The translations under genes were made by a program, and so were the position numbers. A model generated the notes under the pieces. It was not told the origin of the DNA. It saw only the letters and a program-made list of their open reading frames with translations, and ran no database searches. Below are positions 9,696-17,062 of a stretch of DNA of 45,361 nucleotides, one piece after another (the stretch's first letter is position 1; each line of letters starts with the position of its first letter). The DNA is taken from positions 195,968 to 241,328 of the forward strand of contig NZ_BSEX01000001.1 in assembly GCF_027922045.1 (NCBI RefSeq). Direction: 5' to 3'. This stretch comes from Microbacterium terregens (GTDB lineage: Bacteria; Pseudomonadota; Alphaproteobacteria; Sphingomonadales; Sphingomonadaceae).

Positions 9696-12037
9696 CCTCG
9701 CGGCACCTCGATCGTGACCAGCGTGCCCGCACCCTGTTCCGACACCAGCGCGATGGTGCCGCCGTGCGCCTCGACAATGCGCCGTGCGAGCGGCAGCCCC
9801 AGCCCCAGGGCGCGCTCGCCCCGGCGGAGGGCACCACCCGGCGCGAACCGGTCGAGCGCATGCGCGGCCGTGTTGGCATCCATCCCGGGGCCGTCATCCG
9901 ACACGATGATGCGGGCCATCTCGGCATCGCCGTCCGCGTGCAGCAGCACCCGTCCCCGATCGCGGGTGCCGGCAATCGCGTGGTCGAGCAGGTGGGCGAT
10001 CGCCTGGCCGATGCGCCGCGCATCGCCGACGATGCTCCCGACGGACGCGTCCACCTCCACCACCAGTTCGATCCGCTTGGCGGCGGCGGCCGGCAGCATG
10101 TCCGCGGCCATCGCCTTGGCAAGCGGGGCGAGGTCGACCTCCGCGCGTTGCAGCGGCGCGCCTTCGCTGGCGGTCAAGTCGAGTACGTCGTCGATCAGTT
10201 CGCCGAGCCGGTCGACCGATTCGAGGATCGCGCCGGTATAGCGCGCTCCGTCTTCGCTGAGCGCACCGGCATAGCCGCCGTGCAGCATCTCGGTAAAACC
10301 CTTGATCGACGTGAGCGGCGTGCGCAGCTCGTAGCTCATCGCCGCCAGGAACGCGGTCTTGGTGCGGTCCCCCGCCTCCAACGCCTCGTTGCGGTCGCGC
10401 AAGGCCTGCTCGATGCGGCGGCTGTCGGAAATGTCGAGCATCGTCAGCAGCGCGTTGCCGTCGGGCAGCGGCACGGCGCCGAACTGATAATGCCGCCCGT
10501 CCGCCATCGCGAAATGACCGCTGCGCTGGATGCGCTGGACGGTGGCGAACCGGATCAGCTCGGGGATCAGCACCGCGCGGGACGGGTTCGCCAGCATCGG
10601 TGCCGCCTGCTCCGCCAGCACGTCCACGCGCGGATGGTCGTTCAGGAACGCTTCCTCCAGTCCCCACAGCTGGCGGAACTTGCTGTTCCACAGCTGCAGG
10701 CGGCCGTCGGCCGAGAAGACGCCGAGCGCCTCGAACAGGTTGTCGAACGTGGCGGTACGCACCCGCAGCAGCGTGTCGCGCGCGCTCGCCAGCTGCACCT
10801 GCTCCGTGCGATCCTCGAAGATCAGCAGCAGGCCGCCTTCCGGCATCGGCTGGGCGACGACGCGCAGATAGGTGCCGCCCGGCAGGTGCCAGGGCTCCTC
10901 CACCGCCTCCGCCGCGCGGAACCACGCGCGCCGCTCCTGCTTCCAGCCCGGGAAGTCGCGTACTTCCGGCAGGCGCTTCGCCTCACGCATGCGTTCGAGC
11001 ACGCGGTCGAACTCCGGCCGGTCGGCGAGCCACTCCCCGCGCATCCCGAAGATGCGGCGGAACGGCTGGTTGCAGAACTCCAGCGACCGGTCGGCGGAGA
11101 ACTGGACGACGCCTGCCGAGAGCCGATCGAGCACCGCACGCTGCGCGAGGCGGAAGCGCTTCATCCCCGCTCGCATCTCCTCGACGTCATGGATGTCGAC
11201 CGCGAAGCCCGCGATGCCCCCTTCGGGCAGCGGCACGTCGTGGACGCGCAGCATGCGCCGGGCGCCGCCGATGGTTGCCGGCATCACGCTTGCCTGGGGC
11301 TGCCCGGTGTCGCGCGCGATCAACGCACTGCCGAGCGGCCCGCCCATGCCGTCTCCGTCCACCAGTTCCGCCTGGCGGGCCAGCACTTCGCGGGCGTCGA
11401 ACGCGTCCACCGCGCGCACATAGGCGCTGTTGACCATCGCCAGCCGGAGATCGCCATCGCGATACCACATCGGCATCGGCGCCGCCTCGATCAGCCCCGA
11501 CAGCGCATCAAAGCCGCTGCGATATTCCTCGATCTCGCGCGACAGCGTGCCGATCTCGGTCTGGAACTCGGTTGCGTCGAAGAACCAGACAAGCGCACCC
11601 CCATGCGGCTCCAGCGAGGCGGGCGCACGCTCGCCGCTCGCGGTCAGCGTCCGGGCGGCACCGCGCGCGCGGACCTCGATCCGGAACGGCCGGGCGGCGC
11701 GCTGCGCACCGCCGATCTCACGCAACAGCGCCTCGGCACTGGTGGGATCGAGCCCCTCGTCCATTCCCGTGAGGTCGGCCAGCGTCTGCGGCATCGCCGA
11801 CAGCCCCAGCCATTGCGCGAGCTGCGGCGGCATCTCCACGCGACCGTCGGCGCGCACCAGCATCGCCTGCGCGGGCGAGGCCTGCACCAGGGTCGCGTCG
11901 ATGCCCGCGGCGGCGATTCCCGCACGCGCGCGCCTGCGCAGCCACAGCCCGGCCGCGAGCGCCCAAACCGCCCCCACCAGCACCAACGCCAGGACCGCCC
12001 CGGCCAGGATCGCCGAGACGGGGTTCAGAATGATCAT
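9692..12037 (-). CDS. divL: DivL-type PAS sensor pseudo-histidine kinase with Tyr in place of the phosphoacceptor His
   Basis: This 781-residue membrane protein has one N-terminal helix (about residues 8-32), then several PAS-like segments, a dimerisation/phosphotransfer helix and an HATPase domain. The H-box reads MSYELRTPL: Tyr569 stands where histidine kinases have His (codon TAC at 10331-10333). This is the hallmark of DivL, which in Caulobacter controls the CckA-CtrA cell-cycle relay without acting as a normal kinase. In the N box both usual Asn positions are His (His682, His686), while the G1 (DDGPGM) and G2 (GLGLPLARR) loops are kept. The length is close to Caulobacter DivL. It heads the operon with tsaE, amgK, murU and addBA, and ahcY lies upstream behind a terminator. 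Identity rests on the Tyr substitution, the domain order and gene order. Confidence 0.9.
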   Translation of the reverse strand: MIILNPVSAILAGAVLALVLVGAVWALAAGLWLRRRARAGIAAAGIDATLVQASPAQAMLVRADGRVEMPPQLAQWLGLSAMPQTLADLTGMDEGLDPTSAEALLREIGGAQRAARPFRIEVRARGAARTLTASGERAPASLEPHGGALVWFFDATEFQTEIGTLSREIEEYRSGFDALSGLIEAAPMPMWYRDGDLRLAMVNSAYVRAVDAFDAREVLARQAELVDGDGMGGPLGSALIARDTGQPQASVMPATIGGARRMLRVHDVPLPEGGIAGFAVDIHDVEEMRAGMKRFRLAQRAVLDRLSAGVVQFSADRSLEFCNQPFRRIFGMRGEWLADRPEFDRVLERMREAKRLPEVRDFPGWKQERRAWFRAAEAVEEPWHLPGGTYLRVVAQPMPEGGLLLIFEDRTEQVQLASARDTLLRVRTATFDNLFEALGVFSADGRLQLWNSKFRQLWGLEEAFLNDHPRVDVLAEQAAPMLANPSRAVLIPELIRFATVQRIQRSGHFAMADGRHYQFGAVPLPDGNALLTMLDISDSRRIEQALRDRNEALEAGDRTKTAFLAAMSYELRTPLTSIKGFTEMLHGGYAGALSEDGARYTGAILESVDRLGELIDDVLDLTASEGAPLQRAEVDLAPLAKAMAADMLPAAAAKRIELVVEVDASVGSIVGDARRIGQAIAHLLDHAIAGTRDRGRVLLHADGDAEMARIIVSDDGPGMDANTAAHALDRFAPGGALRRGERALGLGLPLARRIVEAHGGTIALVSEQGAGTLVTIEVPRG

Positions 12038-12148
12038 CGCCGCGTTCGTCCCCGCGGCCGTGCGAATGCTCTCATCGCCCGCGGTTTAGGCGATCTCACC
12101 GCACAGCGCCATGCACGCCGCAGCATCCGCGCGTCGCTTCGTCGCCCG

Positions 12149-12187
12149 GAAAAGAGAAAGGGCGAGGCGCCTGTCGGCACCCCGCCC
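12149..12187 (-). terminator. Intrinsic terminator of ahcY
   Basis: On the minus-strand transcript, bases 12187-12176 pair with 12171-12160 as a 12-bp stem (two G-U pairs, loop of four) and are followed by the T-rich tract TTTCTCTTTTC. It lies about 33 bases past the ahcY stop and separates ahcY from the divL operon. Confidence 0.8.
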
Positions 12188-12219
12188 TGTTCTTTGCCTC
12201 CGCAGTGCGGCAGCGTCGC

Positions 12220-13626
12220 TTAGTAGCGGTAGTGGTCCGGCTTGAACGGGCCCTCGACCGGCACGCCGATGTAGTCGGCCTGCTTCTGGCTGAGCTTGGA
12301 CAGCTTCACGCCCAGCTTCTCCAGGTGCAGCGCCGCGACCTTTTCGTCGAGGTGCTTGGGCAGGACGTAGACTTCGTTCTTGTACTTGTCGGCACCGGTC
12401 CAAAGCTCGATCTGCGCCAGCACCTGGTTGGTGAAGGACGAGGACATGACGAACGACGGGTGACCGGTCGCGCAGCCCAGGTTCACCAGGCGGCCTTTGG
12501 CGAGAACGATGATCTTCTTGCCGTCGGCGAACTCGACCTCGTCGACCTGCGGCTTGATCTCGGTCCACTTCAGGTTGTTGAGGCCCGCGATCTGGATCTC
12601 GCTGTCGAAGTGGCCGATGTTGCACACGATCGCCATGTTCTTCATCGCGCGCATGTGGTCGAGCGTGATGACGTCGGCGTTGCCGGTCGCGGTCACGAAG
12701 ATGTCGGCGCGGGTGGCCGCGTCTTCCATCGTCACGACCTCATAGCCTTCCATCGCCGCCTGCAGCGCGCAGATCGGGTCGACTTCGGTCACCAGCACGC
12801 GCGCGCCGCCGTTGCGCAGCGACGCCGCCGAGCCCTTGCCCACGTCGCCGAAGCCGGCGACGCACGCCACCTTGCCGGCGAGCATGACGTCGGTTGCGCG
12901 GCGGATCGCGTCGACCAGCGATTCCTTGCAGCCGTAGAGGTTGTCGAACTTCGACTTGGTCACCGAGTCGTTGACGTTGATCGCCGGGAACGGGAGCTTG
13001 CCCTGCTTGGCGAGCTCATAGAGGCGGTGGACGCCGGTGGTGGTCTCTTCCGACACGCCCTTGATCGCGGCAACCGTCTTGGTGAGGTAGCCGGGACGCT
13101 CCTTGAGGAAGCGATTGAGCGTCGCGACGAAGATCTCTTCCTCTTCGTTGGTCGGCGTGAACAGCGTCTCGCCCGCCTCGACGCGCGCGCCCCACAGCGC
13201 GAACATCGTCGCGTCGCCGCCGTCGTCCAGGATCATGTTGCAGGTGGTGTCCTGACCCCAGTCGAAGATGCGGACGACATAGTCCCAATATTCCTCCAGC
13301 GTCTCGCCCTTCACGGCGAACACCGGGATGCCCGACGCGGCGATGGCGGCGGCGGCATGATCCTGGGTCGAGAAGATGTTGCACGACGCCCAGCGCAGCT
13401 CGGCGCCGAGCTTCGCCAGCGTCTCGATCAGCACTGCCGTCTGGATCGTCATGTGCAGCGAGCCGGTGATGCGCGCGCCCTTCAGCGGCTGCGACGCGCC
13501 GAATTCCTCGACCAGCGACATGAGGCCGGGCATCTCGGTCTCGGCGATCTCGATTTCCTTGCGGCCGAAGCCGGCAAGGCTGATGTCCTTGATGACATAA
13601 TCCTGGGTGTCGAGCACGGTGGCCAC
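12220..13626 (-). CDS. ahcY: Adenosylhomocysteinase (S-adenosylhomocysteine hydrolase)
   Basis: This 468-residue NAD-dependent enzyme hydrolyses S-adenosylhomocysteine to adenosine and homocysteine, relieving methyltransferase inhibition and feeding the methionine cycle. Its NAD-binding glycine motif is [10 protein letters not shown], and it has the family C-terminus KPDHYRY. I place the start at the GTG at 13626 (peptide begins [14 protein letters not shown]), because AGGAGA lies seven bases upstream; the in-frame ATG at 13674 would sit before that ribosome binding site. A perfect inverted repeat at 13716-13735 in its promoter region is a likely operator, and a terminator follows the gene. 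It appears to be transcribed alone. Confidence 0.97.
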   Translation of the reverse strand: MATVLDTQDYVIKDISLAGFGRKEIEIAETEMPGLMSLVEEFGASQPLKGARITGSLHMTIQTAVLIETLAKLGAELRWASCNIFSTQDHAAAAIAASGIPVFAVKGETLEEYWDYVVRIFDWGQDTTCNMILDDGGDATMFALWGARVEAGETLFTPTNEEEEIFVATLNRFLKERPGYLTKTVAAIKGVSEETTTGVHRLYELAKQGKLPFPAINVNDSVTKSKFDNLYGCKESLVDAIRRATDVMLAGKVACVAGFGDVGKGSAASLRNGGARVLVTEVDPICALQAAMEGYEVVTMEDAATRADIFVTATGNADVITLDHMRAMKNMAIVCNIGHFDSEIQIAGLNNLKWTEIKPQVDEVEFADGKKIIVLAKGRLVNLGCATGHPSFVMSSSFTNQVLAQIELWTGADKYKNEVYVLPKHLDEKVAALHLEKLGVKLSKLSQKQADYIGVPVEGPFKPDHYRY

Positions 13627-13715
13627 GAAGTATCTCCTGTCGAACCGGTGCGCGCCCAACATGGCGCGCGGCATGCCGCGCCAGTAGCCGAGGCCCCGCG
13701 CGGGCGCAATCAGCT

Positions 13716-13735
13716 ATATAAAGAGTTCTTTATAT
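13716..13735. promoter_or_regulatory. Perfect AT-rich palindrome upstream of ahcY; candidate SahR-type operator
   Basis: ATATAAAGA and TCTTTATAT are exact inverted repeats separated by GT. They form a 20-bp element that is strikingly AT-rich for this genome, 90 bases upstream of the ahcY start and overlapping the likely promoter. ArsR-family SahR regulators, which sense S-adenosylhomocysteine, are known to control ahcY in many Proteobacteria through AT-rich palindromes. The assignment to SahR is inference; the palindrome is directly visible. Confidence 0.6.
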
Positions 13736-13768
13736 GTCGCGCGTCCGAAGCGGTGCCGAACCGGGCGC

Positions 13769-14341
13769 TCAAGCGGTGCCGGTCGCCGACACCAGCAGGC
13801 GCGGATCGATGCCGGCGGCGATGAAGCAACGCTCCCACCGCTCCCCCGCGGGCACGTCGTACAGGAGGTCGGTTTCCGAAGGCGTGTTGAACCAGCCGTG
13901 GCGCGACAACTCGCCTTCGAGCTGCCCCGATTCCCAGCCGGCGAAGCCCAGCGCGACCAGGAACCGCTCCGGCCCCGTGCCTTCGGAGATCGCGCGCAGC
14001 ACGTCGATCGTGCCAGAGAGTGACCACCGCCCCGCCACATCGATCGTGTCCTGCCCGCCCCAATCCTTGCTGTGGAGCACGAAGCCGCGGCGGGGCTCCA
14101 CGGGGCCGCCGACATGGACCGGCAGGTCCGCCACCAGGTCCGTCCGCAACTCGAACTGGCGCAGCAGATCGTGCAGCCCCAGCCCGTCCACGGTTTCGCC
14201 GACGCCAACCCCCATCGCGCCCTTTTCATCATGGGCGCAGATCGCGATCACCGCATGTTCGAACCGCGGGTCGCCGATGCCGGGCATCGCCAACAGGAAC
14301 TGACCGACCAGAAACGCTGCTTTATCCATGAGTTGGAACAT
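13769..14341 (-). CDS. YqgE/AlgH family protein (DUF179)
   Basis: The protein has about 190 residues and typical family features: FLVGQFLLAMPGIGDPRFEHAVI near the N-terminus, CAHDEKGAMGVGVG, and a central HVGGPV block. The family is widespread and soluble; its biochemical role is not established (AlgH was named for alginate regulation in Pseudomonas). The start may be ATG 14341 or ATG 14329 (MDKAAF); neither has a strong ribosome binding site. It lies upstream of ahcY in the same direction but is separated from it by 142 bases containing the ahcY operator. It diverges from the peroxiredoxin gene. Confidence 0.88.
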   Translation of the reverse strand: MFQLMDKAAFLVGQFLLAMPGIGDPRFEHAVIAICAHDEKGAMGVGVGETVDGLGLHDLLRQFELRTDLVADLPVHVGGPVEPRRGFVLHSKDWGGQDTIDVAGRWSLSGTIDVLRAISEGTGPERFLVALGFAGWESGQLEGELSRHGWFNTPSETDLLYDVPAGERWERCFIAAGIDPRLLVSATGTA

Positions 14342-14439
14342 AGCGCCGGGTCCGCCCTTCCGCCACCGCTTGAAAAGCCGCTTCGACGCACCCTAGCTAC
14401 GCGCGCGCACCCGGCCGGGGGCGCAACAGGGAGAAATTC

Positions 14440-14922
14440 ATGACCATCCAAGTGGGCGACCGCCTGCCCGACGCCACTTTTGCCAAGGTAACGGCCGACG
14501 GCCCCGAGCAGGTCGATACCGCCAGCTTCTTCCAGGGCCGTCGCGTCGCCCTGTTCTCGGTGCCGGGCGCCTTCACCCCCACCTGCTCCGCGCGCCACCT
14601 GCCGGGCTTCGTCGAAAAGGCCGCCGAGATCCGCGCCAAGGGCATCGACGAGATCGCCTGCACCGCCGTCAACGACGCCTTCGTGATGAAGGCCTGGAGC
14701 GACGCCAACGCAGTGGGCGACAAGGTGACGATGCTCGCCGACGGCAACGGCGCCTTCGCCCGCGCGGTCGGGCTGGAACTCGACGGGTCGAAGTTCGGCA
14801 TGGGCACGCGCGCGCAGCGCTATGCCATGGTGATCAACGACGGCGTGGTCGAGGCGCTCCACGTCGAGCAACCCGGCGAGTTCCGGGTAAGCTCGGCCGA
14901 GCATTTGCTGGAGACGCTGTGA
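14440..14922 (+). CDS. Peroxiredoxin, Prx5 type
   Basis: This 160-residue thiol peroxidase of the Prx5/AhpE-like group reduces hydroperoxides in the cytoplasm using thioredoxin or glutaredoxin/glutathione. The peroxidatic Cys is in PGAFTPTCS, followed by RHLPGF, which is characteristic of Prx5, and the family motif DAFVMKAW. The C-terminal part shows no second conserved Cys, suggesting a 1-Cys or atypical mechanism. GGGAG precedes the ATG at a normal spacing. A hairpin follows the stop. The electron donor cannot be told from the sequence. Confidence 0.93.
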   Translation: MTIQVGDRLPDATFAKVTADGPEQVDTASFFQGRRVALFSVPGAFTPTCSARHLPGFVEKAAEIRAKGIDEIACTAVNDAFVMKAWSDANAVGDKVTMLADGNGAFARAVGLELDGSKFGMGTRAQRYAMVINDGVVEALHVEQPGEFRVSSAEHLLETL

Positions 14923-14951
14923 GGCCGGCACTGCTTCGCTGACGCGTGGCA

Positions 14952-14977
14952 CGGGAACGGCGGAGCAGCCGTTCCCG
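14952..14977. terminator. Hairpin after the peroxiredoxin gene
   Basis: CGGGAACGGC (14952-14961) pairs with GCCGTTCCCG (14968-14977) around GGAGCA, 30 bases past the stop. The stem is perfect but there is no U-run, so termination efficiency is uncertain. Confidence 0.5.
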
Positions 14978-15058
14978 CACCTCCCCACCGGAACCGCCGC
15001 AAGGGCCACGAGTTGGTTTCTCGTTACGCGACCACATTGACCGATGGGAGGCACCCCG

Positions 15059-15433
15059 ATGAACGCAACCACGTCGACCAACACGAACGGCACCACCGAG
15101 GCCGAGAAGACCAGCTTCGCCGACAAGGCGCACGTGCAGCTCGACAAGAGCAAGGAAGCGATCGCCGATGCCGCCGGTCGCAGCAAGGAAGCGATCAGCG
15201 GCGCTGCGAAGAGCACCACGGCCGCGGTCAAGAAGAAGCCCGGCACCACCGCTGCGATCGTCGCAGGTGCGGCCGCCGCCATTGCCGGCGCAGCGTTCGG
15301 TGCGTCCAAGCTGATCGACAAGAAGAAGACCGGCGCAAAGACCAAGTCGGCGAGCGGCACCGGCAGCAACTCGAGCGGCAAGTCGGCTTCCAGCAAGAGC
15401 GGCAGCACCGCCAGCAAGTCCAACAGCAAGTAA
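15059..15433 (+). CDS. Small Lys/Ser/Ala-rich protein with one hydrophobic segment, function unknown
   Basis: This 124-residue protein is not recognised by name. The start ATG at 15059 has GGGAGG seven bases upstream; the in-frame ATG at 15044 lies before that site. The N-terminal half is a predicted amphipathic helix with the repeat-like phrase SKEAI(A/S)(D/G)AA occurring twice. A small-residue hydrophobic stretch (AAIVAGAAAAIAGAAFGA, about residues 68-85) could be a single membrane helix. The tail is an almost pure Lys/Ser/Gly/Thr low-complexity segment. The layout recalls small stress-related membrane-associated proteins of the DUF883/YtxH kind, but no family motif is certain. Codon use is like the neighbours. 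Confidence 0.75.
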   Translation: MNATTSTNTNGTTEAEKTSFADKAHVQLDKSKEAIADAAGRSKEAISGAAKSTTAAVKKKPGTTAAIVAGAAAAIAGAAFGASKLIDKKKTGAKTKSASGTGSNSSGKSASSKSGSTASKSNSK

Positions 15434-15465
15434 GCCCGCGAGCGGCGAAGCCGCGTTTCGCGCGC

Positions 15466-15497
15466 CGCCGGTGCCTGCGAGGGCACCGGCGGGCTTT
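15466..15497 (+). terminator. Hairpin terminator after the Lys/Ser-rich protein
   Basis: CGCCGGTGCC (15466-15475) pairs with GGCACCGGCG (15482-15491) around TGCGAG and is followed by GGCTTT. It lies between the stop at 15433 and the amn start at 15555. Confidence 0.6.
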
Positions 15498-15554
15498 GCC
15501 TCCGTCCTTGCGCCTGGGCTTGCGCGCTGGCGCCGAACGCTTTAGCGGCAGAGG

Positions 15555-16991
15555 ATGACGCAAGCTTCAGACATCGTCGATCGCCTGGATCGACTCTACA
15601 ATGCTTCCGTGGATCGGCTGCGGAGCGCCCTCGACACCTATCTTCGCGATCGTACGCCGCCGCCGAGCTCCTCCCGGCTGGACGGCACCTTCGCCTATCC
15701 CGAACTCCGGCTGAGCTATCGCGGCGGCGGCGACCTGCCGACGCCGATGCGGTCGTTCGCCCGCCTGAACGTGCCCGGCGAGTACCGCATCACCGTGACC
15801 AAGCCGGCGATGTTCTCCGACTATCTCCAGGAACAGCTGTCGCTGATCATGGAGAGCCACGACGTCGAGGTGAGCGTCGCGCAAAGCCGGCAGGAAATCC
15901 CCTTCGCCTATGTGCTCGACGCCGGCCACGCGCTGAGCCTCGACCAGGTGACCGCCGCCGAACTCGCGCGGCACTTCCCGGCGACCGAGCTCGCGCATAT
16001 CGGCGACGAGATCGCCGACGGCCTCTGGATCCACGAGGACGGCAACCGCCCGCTCGCGCTGTTCGATGCGCTGCGCACCGACTTCTCGCTCGCGCGGCTA
16101 CGCCACTATACCGGCACCCCGCCCGAGCACATCCAGCGCTACGTGCTGTTCACCAACTACCACCGCTATGTCGACGAGTTCGTCCGCTGGGCCTGCTCGC
16201 AGCTCGGCGAAGGCAGCCGCTACACCGGGGTGTCCGGCGCCGGCGGGCTGATGATGTCCGCGGGCGACGACGTCGACAAGCTGGTGACCGACAGCGCGTG
16301 GCGGCGGCACCAGATGCCGGCCTATCACCTGATGGCGCCGGATCGCAGCGGCATCACTTTGGTCAACATCGGCGTCGGCCCCTCCAACGCAAAGACGATC
16401 TGCGATCACCTCGCCGTGATGCGGCCGGAGGCGTGGCTGATGATCGGCCATTGCGGCGGCCTGCGCCCCAGCCAGCGGATCGGCGACTATGTGCTCGCCC
16501 ACGCCTATCTGCGCGACGACCACATCCTCGACGACGTGCTGCCGCCCGAAATCCCGGTTCCGGCCATCGCCGAAGTACAGCAGGCGCTCGCCCGCGCCGC
16601 GGAGACGGTGTCCGGCCAGTCGGGCGACGAACTCAAGCGCCGCCTACGCACCGGCACCATCGTCACCACCGACGACCGCAACTGGGAACTGCAATTCTCC
16701 CGCTCCGCGCTGCGCTTCTCGCTCAGCCGCGCAGTCGGCATCGACATGGAATCGGCAACGATCGCGGCGCAGGGCTATCGCTTCCGCGTGCCCTATGGGA
16801 CGCTGCTCTGCGTCTCCGACAAGCCGCTCCACGGCGAACTCAAGCTGCCCGGCCAGGCCAACCGCTTCTACGAGCGCGCGATCAACGAGCACATGCGGAT
16901 CGGCATCGAGACGTGTGAGGAACTACGGCGCGAGGGCAACCGCCTCCACAGCCGCAAACTGCGCGCGTTCAACGAACCGCCGTTCCGGTGA
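15555..16991 (+). CDS. amn: AMP nucleosidase
   Basis: This 478-residue enzyme cleaves AMP to adenine and ribose-5-phosphate, regulating adenylate pools. The N-terminal regulatory domain covers about the first 170 residues. The C-terminal nucleoside-phosphorylase-like domain contains LVNIGVGPSNAKT (phosphate/ribose site), MIGHCGGLR, and DMESATIAAQG, in which the Met-Glu binds the ribose. Length and order match bacterial Amn. The start ATG at 15555 lies close behind the hairpin of the previous gene. It is followed at once by the very strong terminator at 17021-17058, which it shares with the convergent M2 peptidase gene. Confidence 0.95.
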   Translation: MTQASDIVDRLDRLYNASVDRLRSALDTYLRDRTPPPSSSRLDGTFAYPELRLSYRGGGDLPTPMRSFARLNVPGEYRITVTKPAMFSDYLQEQLSLIMESHDVEVSVAQSRQEIPFAYVLDAGHALSLDQVTAAELARHFPATELAHIGDEIADGLWIHEDGNRPLALFDALRTDFSLARLRHYTGTPPEHIQRYVLFTNYHRYVDEFVRWACSQLGEGSRYTGVSGAGGLMMSAGDDVDKLVTDSAWRRHQMPAYHLMAPDRSGITLVNIGVGPSNAKTICDHLAVMRPEAWLMIGHCGGLRPSQRIGDYVLAHAYLRDDHILDDVLPPEIPVPAIAEVQQALARAAETVSGQSGDELKRRLRTGTIVTTDDRNWELQFSRSALRFSLSRAVGIDMESATIAAQGYRFRVPYGTLLCVSDKPLHGELKLPGQANRFYERAINEHMRIGIETCEELRREGNRLHSRKLRAFNEPPFR

Positions 16992-17020
16992 GCCGAACCT
17001 GGCGGTAGTCAGGGAAGGAT

Positions 17021-17058
17021 CAAGGGGCTTGCACGGTGGGCACCGTGCAAGCCCCTTG
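17021..17058. terminator. Bidirectional terminator with 18-bp perfect stem
   Basis: CAAGGGGCTTGCACGGTG (17021-17038) is exactly complementary to 17041-17058, with only GG between. It lies between the convergent stops of amn (16991) and the M2 peptidase (17063). A short T-rich stretch (TTGTCGTTT) follows on the + side. Confidence 0.8.
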
Positions 17059-17062
17059 TCGT

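Noticed and set aside
13627..13715. Possible SAH or SAM riboswitch in the ahcY leader
   Set aside because: The leader holds a GC-rich partial hairpin, but I could not match the conserved core of any SAH or SAM riboswitch; the AT palindrome is a better explanation for control.
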